Source: Prevotella communis (GTDB lineage: Bacteria; Bacteroidota; Bacteroidia; Bacteroidales; Bacteroidaceae). Taken from it: DNA of 64,000 nucleotides. Made by a program: the position numbers and the translations under genes. Position 1 is the stretch's first letter; each line of letters opens with the position of its first letter. The DNA lies in the NCBI RefSeq assembly GCF_022024115.1, contig NZ_CP091792.1, forward strand, positions 1 through 64,000, in the 5' to 3' direction. Positions 49,672 to 58,627 of this stretch are shown here, piece after piece. The notes under the pieces are model-generated. The model searched no databases, was not told where the DNA came from, and saw only the letters and a program-made list of their open reading frames with translations.

Positions 49672-52371
49672 ATGAAAAAGAAGATATTTTCACTGCTCGC
49701 ACTGCTCATGGTAGCAGTGACGGGCGCTTGGGCGGACGTTGTTTATGAACGCACGCTAACATCCTGGGCTTCGACAGATGTCAATAATGGTGCTGGAAGC
49801 TGGATTGCTAGTGCTGCCTCCGCCGACGCGGAGAAGGGACTCTATGTTTCTGGTACAGGAAATCGTGCGGCAACGCTGACGTTCACCCATACTGACCAGA
49901 CCATCCAGACCATCGACCTGGTGTTTAATAATGCTAATAATACCGGTGATAACGGTAACTATTCTTACGTTGACATTGGCAATGCCATCCGCATCCGTTC
50001 TAATCAGCAGGCGCAGAATGGCTATGTGATTATCAATGGTGAGGAAACGGCTATCAGCCACTGTAATGTGAAGAACATAAACCGTGGTGGTGACCTGTGG
50101 ACTATCCATGTAGAGATCAACACTGCTACGAATACGCTGACTGCTCTGACATTGTCGGGTAATGTGGGTGGAGCAAATGCTGCCTCATTCACGCTTGCAG
50201 AAGCAACATCACTCGGCTCTTCTGCCACCTACAGTACTGTAACGTTAGGTACTAACCGTGTTAAAGCTACTCCTGCTGCAGGTATTCAGTCTATTAAGAT
50301 TGCCGAGGAGATTCCTGCTGTCGGTGATGCTTTCGACCTCAAGGTGGGCATCAATGATCACAGCACGATGAAGTTCTATGTGGGCCAGGAAGAGGTGACC
50401 TCAGCCCATGAGGGTCAGACCGTCAAGGTAGTGGTTACTCCCGACGAGAACTGGTCAATCGGCTACATCACTGGTCAGTGGATTGCCGCCATGGCAAAGG
50501 CTCCACGCCGTACAGCCAGCATCGGCCTGCTGCAGGATGTGGACGTGACCTTCGTTTCTGAGGACGCACAGACCGGCGCACATACCTACACCTTCGTGAT
50601 GCAGCGCGCCAAGGCAGAGTTCAGCGTGGTGTACAAGAAGCATCTGGACCATCCGGACATCACCATCTCCAACATCCTGCCCGTGACCTACAACGCACAG
50701 GCACATACACCTTCCTTCACCGTGAAGGACGGCAGCAAGGTGCTGGTACTGGGCACGGACTATACCGTGACCTACTCTGACAATGTGATGGCCTGCGACA
50801 AGGATGCTGCGGAGAACGCTCCTACCGTGACCATCAAGGCCGTGGAGGGACATAATTTCTATGTGGGTGAGAACTCCAAGACGTTCACCATCCGTAAGAA
50901 GACGCTGGAGGACGGCTTCATGAGCAAGGTGGCCGACCTGACCTACAACGGAAAGGCGCAGGAGCCTGCTCCCACACTGACCTACGACGGCATCACACTG
51001 GTGGAGGGCAAGGACTATGTCTTCTCGTATATCAACAACAAGGACGTGGCCAGCACTACGGATGCCAAGGCTCCTGTGGTAACGGCCAGCGCCGTGAAGA
51101 ACAGTAACTTCACCGGTGCGGCTACGCAGAAGTTCAACATCAAGAAGGCGCCGCTCACCGTCAAGGCTGCCGACGTGAACATCATCCATGGCAGCGAGGT
51201 GCCCGAGTACGAGGTATCCTACGAGGGCTTCGTGGCCCAGGAGACGGCAGACGTGCTGGAAGGCACGCTGGCCGTGGCCTGTGACTACACAGCAGAGAGT
51301 GCCGTGGGCAGCACCTACGACATCACCCCATCGGGTCTTACCGCCAAGAACTACGACATCACCTTCGTTCCCGGCAAGTTGACGGTCCTGGTGGACCAGG
51401 CTGCCGTTGACCAGGCTGCCGCCGACGCTGTCATTGGTAAGATATCGGCTATCGGCGAGGTGGCTTACACCACTGAGAGCAAAGCTCTGATCGACGCTGC
51501 CCGTGAGGCTTATAATGCCCTGACGGATGCCCAGAAGGCACTGGTGACCAACCTGGAGACGCTGACCACCGCCGAGACGACTTATGGCAACCTGAAGGCC
51601 GCTGCAGAGAAGGCTGCTGCCGACAAGGAGGCTGCCGACGCTGTCATTGCGAAGATTACCGCTATTGGTGAGGTAGCATACAATGAGACCAGCAAGGGAC
51701 TCATTGATGCAGCACGCAATGCCTATAATGCGCTGACTGCCGACCAGAAGGCACTGGTGACCAACCTCAGTGTGCTGACGGATGCTGAGACAACCTATGC
51801 CAACCTGAAGGCTGCTGCAGAGAAGGCTGCTGCCGACCAGCTGGCTGCTGGTGAGGTCATCGACAAGATTATCGCTATCGGTGAGGTGGCTTACACACCT
51901 GAGAGCAAGGCCCTGATTGATGCAGCCCGCAATGCTTACAGCGAACTGACTGAGGACCAGAAGGCACTGGTGACGAATATCGAGGTGCTGACCGTTGCCG
52001 AGAGGACCTATGCCAACCTGAAGGCTGCCGCTGAGAAGGCCGCTGCCGACAAGCTAGCCGCTGATGATGTCATTGCGAAGATCAACGCTATCGGCGAGGT
52101 GGCTTATACGCCTGACAGCAAGGCGCTGATTGAGGCTGCCCGCAATGCCTATAATGCGCTGACTGCCGACCAGAAGGCACTGGTGACCAACCTCAGTGTG
52201 CTGACGGATGCTGAGACGGCTTATGCAGAACTGGCGCAGATAGCTACTGGCATCAGCACCATCAAGGCTATTGCCGGTAAGACCATCTACGACATGAATG
52301 GCCGCAAGGTCACCGTTCCTAGCAAGAAGGGTATGTACATCATCAATGGCCGCAAGGTCGTGATGAAGTAA
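49672..52371 (+). CDS. Large secreted protein with helical repeats and sorting-like motif
   Basis: An 899-residue exported protein. Signal peptide ends VTGAWA-DV (about residue 22). Residues about 25-215 are beta-rich; about 330-580 contain MBG/Ig-like units (PVTYNAQAHTPSFTVKDGSK, DLTYNGKAQEPAPTLTYDGI, PLTVKAADVNIIHGSEVPEY). Residues 584-867 are four 71-residue, probably three-helix repeats (ADAVIGKISAIGEVAYTTES, KALIDAAREAYNALTDAQKA, LVTNLETLTTAETTYGNLKA), a stalk-like element. The C-terminus is TIYDMNGRKVTVPSKKGMYI then INGRKVVMK, the sorting-like motif. Overall a surface-projecting architecture; ligand unknown. Confidence 0.83.
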   Translation: MKKKIFSLLALLMVAVTGAWADVVYERTLTSWASTDVNNGAGSWIASAASADAEKGLYVSGTGNRAATLTFTHTDQTIQTIDLVFNNANNTGDNGNYSYVDIGNAIRIRSNQQAQNGYVIINGEETAISHCNVKNINRGGDLWTIHVEINTATNTLTALTLSGNVGGANAASFTLAEATSLGSSATYSTVTLGTNRVKATPAAGIQSIKIAEEIPAVGDAFDLKVGINDHSTMKFYVGQEEVTSAHEGQTVKVVVTPDENWSIGYITGQWIAAMAKAPRRTASIGLLQDVDVTFVSEDAQTGAHTYTFVMQRAKAEFSVVYKKHLDHPDITISNILPVTYNAQAHTPSFTVKDGSKVLVLGTDYTVTYSDNVMACDKDAAENAPTVTIKAVEGHNFYVGENSKTFTIRKKTLEDGFMSKVADLTYNGKAQEPAPTLTYDGITLVEGKDYVFSYINNKDVASTTDAKAPVVTASAVKNSNFTGAATQKFNIKKAPLTVKAADVNIIHGSEVPEYEVSYEGFVAQETADVLEGTLAVACDYTAESAVGSTYDITPSGLTAKNYDITFVPGKLTVLVDQAAVDQAAADAVIGKISAIGEVAYTTESKALIDAAREAYNALTDAQKALVTNLETLTTAETTYGNLKAAAEKAAADKEAADAVIAKITAIGEVAYNETSKGLIDAARNAYNALTADQKALVTNLSVLTDAETTYANLKAAAEKAAADQLAAGEVIDKIIAIGEVAYTPESKALIDAARNAYSELTEDQKALVTNIEVLTVAERTYANLKAAAEKAAADKLAADDVIAKINAIGEVAYTPDSKALIEAARNAYNALTADQKALVTNLSVLTDAETAYAELAQIATGISTIKAIAGKTIYDMNGRKVTVPSKKGMYIINGRKVVMK
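51421..52272 (+). repeat. 213-bp tandem repeats (four units)
   Basis: Units start at 51421, 51634, 51847 and 52060, exactly 213 bp (71 codons) apart, with high DNA identity between units, especially the second and fourth. Confidence 0.92.
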
Positions 52372-52412
52372 AGACCCACCCCCAACCCCTCCCTGTTGAG
52401 GGAGGGGAGTAG
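52371..52412. repeat. GGGAGGGG hairpin repeat, copy B
   Basis: CCCACCCCCAACCCCTCCCT, GTT, GAGGGAGGGGAGTAG; opposite orientation to the copy at 26643-26676. Confidence 0.65.
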
Positions 52413-52430
52413 TAAGAAAAGAAAAACAAG

Positions 52431-52474
52431 AACATAAAACTCCGGAGGCTTTTCTCCGGAGTTTTATGTTTCAT
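52431..52474. terminator. Bidirectional terminator at the end of the surface cluster
   Basis: A perfect 16-bp stem, AACATAAAACTCCGGA (52431-52446) with its inverse (52455-52470), 8-base loop, between convergent genes. Confidence 0.85.
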
Positions 52475-52494
52475 AATAAAAAATGCAATTAATC

Positions 52495-54063
52495 CTATTG
52501 CAACAGTTCCAGTGCTTTGTTGACAATCTCGCTATCCTCGTTGAATACAGAGAAATATTCGCTCATATCCCACAAATCACGCGCCACAAGCGCTTTCAGC
52601 TGTAGTTTGAGGTAAGGTATCGTCTTCTCCAGTTCGAGGCTGTCCTTAGGCTTTATTTTCAGTTTTTCGCCCTCTGTGATGATGGTATCTATCAGCGACT
52701 GAGGAATCTCGAAGTTGGCCTTGAAGGTTTGGAAGTCGGGATATAGTTTCTTCAGTGCCTTACGGTTTTTGTCGATATAGCGCAGGTTCTGCTGTATCAC
52801 GACGCTCTTTGCAGCCAGCTCACGATGGAACTTGGTATAGCGTGTGGTGTCGAGACCCACAAAATAGTCGGGCATGATGCCGCCACCGCCATAGACGGTA
52901 CGTTTCTGTTTCAGGGTCTGATACTTCAGTGAGTCGGCAAAATGGATGCTGTCGGCAGTAATCAGTTCTCCGCTATTCAATCGGTTCAGGATATCTTTCT
53001 CATAGTTCTTCTTGTCGCCTTTCTCGTAAGGCTTCTGGATGCAACGTCCGGAAGGGGTATAGTAGTGGGCAATGGTCAGTCGAATCATCGAACCGTCGGG
53101 CAAATCAATGGGGCGCTGCACAAGACCCTTACCAAAAGTACGGCGTCCTACCACCATACCACGGTCCTGATCCTGAATGGCACCAGTCACAATCTCTGCA
53201 GCCGAAGCCGTATATTGGTCCACCAGCACAACGACACGTCCGTCGCGGAAACTGCCATGCTTGGGTGCCTTATAGTCACGACGATTGGTCACGCGTCCCT
53301 CTGTATAGACAATCAGGTCACCTGCCTCCAGGAACTCACCGGCCAGATCGGCAGCAGCCTGCAGATAGCCACCACCATTCTCCTGCAGGTCGAGCACCAG
53401 GTCTTTCATGCCCTGTGCCTTCAGTTTCTGCATGCTCTCCATGAACTCATCATAGGTGGTGGCACCAAAACTGCCTATGCGGATATAACCGATGCCTGGG
53501 CGAATCATATAGGTGGCGTCAACGGTATGTACGGGAATCTTGTCGCGTTTCACCTTGAAGGTGAGCAGGTCCTTGATACCAGGACGCACAACACGCAGGT
53601 CGGCAATGGTTCCTTTCGGTCCGCGCAGACGGCGCATAATCTCCTCCTTCGTCATCTTCACGCCAGCAATAGCGGTATCGTTCACCATCACGATGCGGTC
53701 GCCGGCCACGATACCTACCTTTTCCGAGGGACCGTTGATCACGGGCTGGATAACGATGAGCGTATCCTCCACCATGTTAAACTGTACGCCGATACCCTCG
53801 AACGAACCGTTCAGGGGCTCCGTCATCGCTTTTGTCTCCTTGGGTGTGGTATAAGTAGAGTGGGGGTCCAGTTTCTCCAGCATGCCGCGTATGGCATCCT
53901 CTACCAGTTTGTTCTCATCGACCTCGTCCACATAGAGTGCCTTCACTGCCATCTCTGCAATGCTCAGTTTGCGCAAGGGGTTATCATCGCGTGTCACGTT
54001 CATTTGTGCATAGCTTGAGAGCCCCATCATGGCTGCCGACAGCAGTATAAAAATCCTTTTCAT
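52495..54063 (-). CDS. S41 family C-terminal processing peptidase
   Basis: A 522-residue secreted or periplasmic protease of the CtpA/Prc type. Signal peptide at 1-19 (cleaved near YAQ). A PDZ domain at about 85-170 (GSFEGIGVQFNMVEDTLIVI, GDRIVMVNDTAI) precedes the serine protease, whose catalytic Ser is S287 in QYTASAAEI and Lys is K312 in FGKGLVQ. A 150-residue C-terminal helical region follows. Such proteases process tail sequences of envelope proteins; the target is unknown. ATG 54063 is chosen because the promoter box TAACTTTG lies at 54090-54097, ahead of which a longer start would fall. Confidence 0.92.
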   Translation of the reverse strand: MKRIFILLSAAMMGLSSYAQMNVTRDDNPLRKLSIAEMAVKALYVDEVDENKLVEDAIRGMLEKLDPHSTYTTPKETKAMTEPLNGSFEGIGVQFNMVEDTLIVIQPVINGPSEKVGIVAGDRIVMVNDTAIAGVKMTKEEIMRRLRGPKGTIADLRVVRPGIKDLLTFKVKRDKIPVHTVDATYMIRPGIGYIRIGSFGATTYDEFMESMQKLKAQGMKDLVLDLQENGGGYLQAAADLAGEFLEAGDLIVYTEGRVTNRRDYKAPKHGSFRDGRVVVLVDQYTASAAEIVTGAIQDQDRGMVVGRRTFGKGLVQRPIDLPDGSMIRLTIAHYYTPSGRCIQKPYEKGDKKNYEKDILNRLNSGELITADSIHFADSLKYQTLKQKRTVYGGGGIMPDYFVGLDTTRYTKFHRELAAKSVVIQQNLRYIDKNRKALKKLYPDFQTFKANFEIPQSLIDTIITEGEKLKIKPKDSLELEKTIPYLKLQLKALVARDLWDMSEYFSVFNEDSEIVNKALELLQ

Positions 54064-54089
54064 ATTTATAGTCTCATTAAAATTGGGTA

Positions 54090-54097
54090 CAAAGTTA
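54090..54097 (-). promoter_or_regulatory. S41 peptidase promoter -7 box
   Basis: Reverse-strand TAACTTTG followed by TACCC, 27 bp from the start codon. Confidence 0.55.
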
Positions 54098-54174
54098 GTT
54101 ATTTTTACCGAAATGCCAAAAGGAAGTTCGCAAAATCGCAATTTTTGAGTATTGCATGTTTTCTTCAGATGCTA

Positions 54175-54182
54175 TACCTTTG
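54175..54182 (+). promoter_or_regulatory. Promoter -7 box of the iron/cytochrome module
   Basis: TACCTTTG followed by CAGCC, 34 bp before the start at 54216; it probably drives four closely spaced genes. Confidence 0.6.
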
Positions 54183-54215
54183 CAGCCGGAAATTAATGAA
54201 TGAATGATTTTAACC

Positions 54216-55526
54216 ATGAACAGAAATTTTTGCGCATTGCTTGCGTTTGGATTATTCGGGATGGCAACGGTCTCTCATGCACAAGAGAGTGCTGCCGATA
54301 GTGTGATGAGTCATGCTGGTGGCAACCGTCTTAGCGTAGGAGGTTACGGAGAAGTGGTCTTCTCGCGCAACTTCTATAGTGACAACCCCTTTCGCTATAA
54401 TGATGCTGCCAACCATAAAAACGACCCTTCACACAACCGTCTGGACATTCCCCATGCAGTAATCTACCTGAGTTACGACTTCGGTCGTGGCTGGACCTTT
54501 GGTACAGAGATTGAGTTTGAGCATGGCGGAACGGGTTCTGCCGAGGAACTGGAGGCCGACGAGTTTGCTGAATGGGAACAAGAGACCGAGAAGGGTGGTG
54601 AGGTAGAGCTGGAGCAGTTCTGGATTCAGAAGTCCTTTGCGCGTTGGGCCAATATCAAGGCCGGACATATCGTAGTCCCTGTAGGACTCACCAATGCCCA
54701 TCACGAGCCTTTGCAGTTTTTTACGGTCTATCGTCCTGAAGGCGAGAACACCATCCTGCCCTGTACCTGGCATCAGACAGGTATCTCGTTCTGGGGTCGT
54801 CAGAAAGACTGGCGTTATGAGGTGCAGTTGCTCGCAGGTCTGAACAGCGATCAGTTTACCCGTAGCAATTGGATTAAGAACGGCACGAAGTCGCCCACGG
54901 AATACGAGGTTGCCAATAAGTTTGGTGTCAGCGCCCGTGTGGACAACTACAGCATTCCCGGCTTGCGCATCGGTTTGAGTGGCTATTATGGTCACAGCAT
55001 CGGCAACAGCAGTCCCAACGAGGCCACCGGACTCACCACGATGTATAAAGGTGCCGTAGCCATTGGTGCTCTTGATTTCACGTATAAAGGTCACAACTGG
55101 ATTGTTCGCGGACAGGCCGACTATGGTCATCTGGGCGATGCCGAGCATCTGATGGATATGTATAACCGTACCAACAAGAAGTCACCCTTCCACCATAGCA
55201 GTTCTATGCGTACGGTGAGCAGCGAGGCCTATGCTGTTGGAATTGAAGCCGGTTACGATATCTTCTCTCAGATCCGTGATATGAGAAAGCGGGGCGAGCG
55301 TCTCTTCCTCTTTGGACGCTACGAGCAATACGACCCTTATGCCAAACAGGTGGGTGCCAGCAGCTATGATTATTCTGTGGTACGCCGTATGGCAGTTGGT
55401 GTCAACTACTACCCCATGAAGCAGATAGCCGTGAAGGCCGAGTATTCTCATCGCTTCCTGAAAGGGCAGTACAACAACGAACCGAGTCTGAATATCGGTA
55501 TCGCCTATGAGGGATTCTTTCTTTAG
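54216..55526 (+). CDS. Porin-like outer-membrane beta-barrel protein
   Basis: A 436-residue exported protein; signal peptide ends VSHA-QE (about residue 21). Alternating-hydrophobicity strands run throughout (RLSVGGYGEVVFSRNFYS, GWTFGTEIEFEHGG, GLRIGLSGYYGH, AVAIGALDFTYKGHNWIVRG, AVKAEYSHRFLKG) and it ends in a terminal aromatic, GIAYEGFFL, as barrels do. HHEPLQFFTVYRPEGENTIL recalls phosphate-selective or iron-linked porins but I cannot name the substrate. First gene of a four-gene series (gaps 35, 21 and 9 bp), so probably the entry route for the haem/iron module. Confidence 0.82.
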   Translation: MNRNFCALLAFGLFGMATVSHAQESAADSVMSHAGGNRLSVGGYGEVVFSRNFYSDNPFRYNDAANHKNDPSHNRLDIPHAVIYLSYDFGRGWTFGTEIEFEHGGTGSAEELEADEFAEWEQETEKGGEVELEQFWIQKSFARWANIKAGHIVVPVGLTNAHHEPLQFFTVYRPEGENTILPCTWHQTGISFWGRQKDWRYEVQLLAGLNSDQFTRSNWIKNGTKSPTEYEVANKFGVSARVDNYSIPGLRIGLSGYYGHSIGNSSPNEATGLTTMYKGAVAIGALDFTYKGHNWIVRGQADYGHLGDAEHLMDMYNRTNKKSPFHHSSSMRTVSSEAYAVGIEAGYDIFSQIRDMRKRGERLFLFGRYEQYDPYAKQVGASSYDYSVVRRMAVGVNYYPMKQIAVKAEYSHRFLKGQYNNEPSLNIGIAYEGFFL

Positions 55527-55561
55527 AGTTAAGAATTAAGAGTTAATAAAAATAGTGGTTT

Positions 55562-56815
55562 ATGAAAACAATTTTTAAGTTCGCTCTTTCGTTTATGATA
55601 ACAGGAGCACTGGGTATGGGATTTGTATCGTGCAGTAGTGACGACGACGATACCCCCGATTTCAACAACAAGGTGTATGGCCAGCAGGCTATGAATGCCT
55701 GTGAGGATGTCATCAACCAGTTGAACCTGGCTATGACCAGGATTGAGAAGAGTAATCTGACCGATGCTCAGAAAGCTGAGCTGCAGCAGATTCTGGAGAA
55801 CAATGTTGACAATGTCATTGTGCCTACCTATAAGAATCTGGCTGACGCTGCCGAGAAGCTGCAGAAATCGCTGGGCGACCTCTCTGCCAACGAGATTACA
55901 CAGCAGAACATTGACAATGCCTGTGCTGCCTTCAAGGAGGCTCGTGCCTGGTGGGAGAAGAGCGAGGCATTCCTGGGTGGTGCCGCCAGCGACTTCGACA
56001 TCGACCCAGGCATTGACTCATGGCCTCTGAACCGCGACCTGCTCCACAGCTATTTCACCACTGGTGAGTTCAGCGAGGAGGCACTCGACGACCAGAGCAT
56101 CCTGGGCTTCCATGCCTTGGAGTTCGTGCTTTTCCGTGATGGTAAGAACCGTACGGTGGCTGAGTTCCAGAGCAATGATACCTATAAAGGATTCACGGAT
56201 GTGAAGGGTGCTGAGGAACTGAAATATGCAGAGGCTGTGGCCAAGGAACTGGTCCTCTCATGCTATAACCTGGAGGTAGCTTGGAGCGAGACACCCAACG
56301 CTGAACGTCTGAAGGCTGTACAGGATGCCGATCGTGACTACCTGACAAAGAAAGGTAAGAGCTTTGGCTGGAACATGAAGAACTCAGGTTCTACCGAGAG
56401 CACCTTCGACGGCCTGAACGATGCCCTCTCTCAGGTACTCAATGATGATGAGGGTAGTGCTGTAGCCATTGCCGACGAGGTTGGCTCTGGTAAGATTGGT
56501 CACCCCTTCCAGAGTGGTTATATCTTCTATGTGGAGTCACCTTACAGCTATAACTCGCTGACCGACTTCCAGAATAATATCCGTTCTATCGAGAACGTGT
56601 GGTACGGTAATACCAATGGCGCCAAGGGTAATGCCAAGGTGAGCCTGAGTCAGTGGTTTGCTAAGAACGACTCTAAGACCGGACAGGCCGTAGAGGCTGC
56701 CATCAGCAGTGCCATCAGTAAGATTGGCGCTATCCCTGGTCCGTTTGTGAAGTATGTCAGCACCATTTGGAACAAGTCATTTGAAGATGATGAAGTAGTG
56801 GAAATTCCGGAATAA
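55562..56815 (+). CDS. Imelysin-family (M75) lipoprotein
   Basis: A 417-residue lipoprotein: signal peptide with lipobox GFVSC (Cys at about residue 24). The imelysin GxHxxE motif reads GFHALEFVLFRDG at about residue 182, and the domain is otherwise largely helical (CEDVINQLNLAMTRIEKSNL). IrpA/imelysin proteins are implicated in iron uptake, often beside di-haem oxidoreductases; the protease activity once proposed is doubtful. Here the adjacent genes are exactly such an oxidoreductase and a haem-attachment factor. Confidence 0.9.
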   Translation: MKTIFKFALSFMITGALGMGFVSCSSDDDDTPDFNNKVYGQQAMNACEDVINQLNLAMTRIEKSNLTDAQKAELQQILENNVDNVIVPTYKNLADAAEKLQKSLGDLSANEITQQNIDNACAAFKEARAWWEKSEAFLGGAASDFDIDPGIDSWPLNRDLLHSYFTTGEFSEEALDDQSILGFHALEFVLFRDGKNRTVAEFQSNDTYKGFTDVKGAEELKYAEAVAKELVLSCYNLEVAWSETPNAERLKAVQDADRDYLTKKGKSFGWNMKNSGSTESTFDGLNDALSQVLNDDEGSAVAIADEVGSGKIGHPFQSGYIFYVESPYSYNSLTDFQNNIRSIENVWYGNTNGAKGNAKVSLSQWFAKNDSKTGQAVEAAISSAISKIGAIPGPFVKYVSTIWNKSFEDDEVVEIPE

Positions 56816-56836
56816 TACTAACAAATATATAACTGA

Positions 56837-58618
56837 ATGAAAGAAACAAGATTACTGCTTTCTTTCCTTATTACAACCTCTACCTTGACCTTCTTGTCGT
56901 CCTGTAGTGATGACAAGGAGGTCAAGGAGACTTATAATTTGGAGGAGAAAGAAGACGCATTTGGCAAGGCTAATGACGTCTTTACAGCTGAGGAATGGTA
57001 TCCTGGTGGCGAACTGGGCACTACCACCAAACGAAGCTACTCTGCACCAGCACCTGCCGTTGACCAGCTGGCCGACGGTCAGGAACGTTTTAAACATGGA
57101 GAGGATTTCTTCGAACATCTCTACACCCTGAACACAGAACCTCGAAAAGGTCTCGGACCGGCATGGGTTCGCTCAAGTTGTATTCATTGTCATCCTGGCT
57201 ATGGCCACGGCAAGCGTCAGGAACAGTATCGTGCCAACGAGATAGGCAACGGCTATCTGCTGGTTATCTATCATAATCAGGATGGTCCTATTGGTACCGA
57301 TGGCAAACCAGCCTACACGAAGAACAGCTATATCTCTGAGGTGACGGGTATGCCCCAGACGCAGGCTATGGCACCATTCACGCCTCCTATCGATGAGAAT
57401 CAGATCAAGATAGAATGGAAGAAGGTGACAGAGATGCCTAGCGGTCTGTCCATGACTTTTGCCGATGGCGAGTCATACGAACTCATCTATCCTGAGGTGA
57501 CCATTCCCCAGACAGCCTTTAATACCAATCCCAAGCCCGAGAACTACGAGGTGCGACTGGAGTCAACCATCGGTATCTATGGCACAGGTTTGCTGGATGC
57601 CATTACCGACGAGGATATGGAGGCACAGTGGCGCAATGAGAGTCCTTACGTAGAGCTGAATCCCGCCATGTGGGATAAGGCGAATAATAAGTTTGCTGCC
57701 TCTGCCTATTATTCAGCTGCCTATAACGACTTGGGCAAGCATCGCGGTGATCATGGTCCTGTGAAGCGTTTCACGTATGCTATGACACGTGGCTCGCTGC
57801 AGGATGGTGCTGGTGCCAATGCTATCTGGAATATCACCAACGTGACACGTAGCGATCGTCACTTCCTCTATACCACGCCTGCATGGGCCAAGGCTCAGAG
57901 CGAGGACCCCAACGTCATCAAGTATATCAAGGAGAATGGTGCCAGCGAACAGAGTCTGCTCCATCCTTATTATGCTGATGGTAGTGATGCTCAGATTGCT
58001 GCCCGTGTGAACGAGCTGTTGGGCGTGAACTCTATCGCCAAGAAAGAGACGTTCGACAAGCACCTCTTCAAGGATGGCAAGGAGGAGATGAGCGACCTCG
58101 ACTATTATGACTTCATGATATGGCATCGGGGCCTGGCTGTGCCTGCTGCCCGTAACCTGGACGATCCCCAGGTGCAGCAGGGTAAGAAACTCTTCGCGCA
58201 GATTGGCTGCACCCGTTGTCACCGTCCTTCATGGAAGACGGGTTCCGACGATTATTGGGTGGATGCCAGCATCAAGGCCTACTGCAAGGAGAAGGGTCTG
58301 GACCCACAGAAGAGTCTGCCGCGCTTTGCCAACCAGACTATTTGGCCCTACACCGATATGGTGCAGCACCGCTTGTTTATGAAGAATGATATCCGTACGG
58401 GCTGGTGTCGTACCACGCCACTTTGGGGACGTGGCCTGTCGCTTCGCCTGACAGGTGCCGAGGACCGTCTGCACGACTGTCGTGCGCGCAACGAGGTGGA
58501 GGCAATCATGTGGCACGGCTACTCCAAGGACTCTGATGCCTATAGCACTGTTGAGGCCTTCTACAAACTGAGTAAGGCCGAACGTGATGCGCTGGTGAAA
58601 TTCCTGCGAGCAATATAA
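56837..58618 (+). CDS. Di-haem c-type oxidoreductase lipoprotein (DUF1111 family)
   Basis: A 593-residue lipoprotein (lipobox LSSC at 20-23) with two haem c attachment motifs, CIHCH at 115-119 and CTRCH at about 458-462, each in its own domain, as in the di-haem 'thiol oxidoreductase' family related to bacterial cytochrome c peroxidases. Typical family marks are VRSSCIHCHPGYGHGKR, ESTIGIYGTGLLDAI, GRGLSLRLTGAEDRLHDCRA and RNEVEAIMWHGYSK. Electron partner and substrate unknown. Partner genes suggest a role in iron reduction or uptake. Haem attachment would need the CcsBA protein encoded next. Confidence 0.9.
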   Translation: MKETRLLLSFLITTSTLTFLSSCSDDKEVKETYNLEEKEDAFGKANDVFTAEEWYPGGELGTTTKRSYSAPAPAVDQLADGQERFKHGEDFFEHLYTLNTEPRKGLGPAWVRSSCIHCHPGYGHGKRQEQYRANEIGNGYLLVIYHNQDGPIGTDGKPAYTKNSYISEVTGMPQTQAMAPFTPPIDENQIKIEWKKVTEMPSGLSMTFADGESYELIYPEVTIPQTAFNTNPKPENYEVRLESTIGIYGTGLLDAITDEDMEAQWRNESPYVELNPAMWDKANNKFAASAYYSAAYNDLGKHRGDHGPVKRFTYAMTRGSLQDGAGANAIWNITNVTRSDRHFLYTTPAWAKAQSEDPNVIKYIKENGASEQSLLHPYYADGSDAQIAARVNELLGVNSIAKKETFDKHLFKDGKEEMSDLDYYDFMIWHRGLAVPAARNLDDPQVQQGKKLFAQIGCTRCHRPSWKTGSDDYWVDASIKAYCKEKGLDPQKSLPRFANQTIWPYTDMVQHRLFMKNDIRTGWCRTTPLWGRGLSLRLTGAEDRLHDCRARNEVEAIMWHGYSKDSDAYSTVEAFYKLSKAERDALVKFLRAI

Positions 58619-58627
58619 TTTTCCTAT

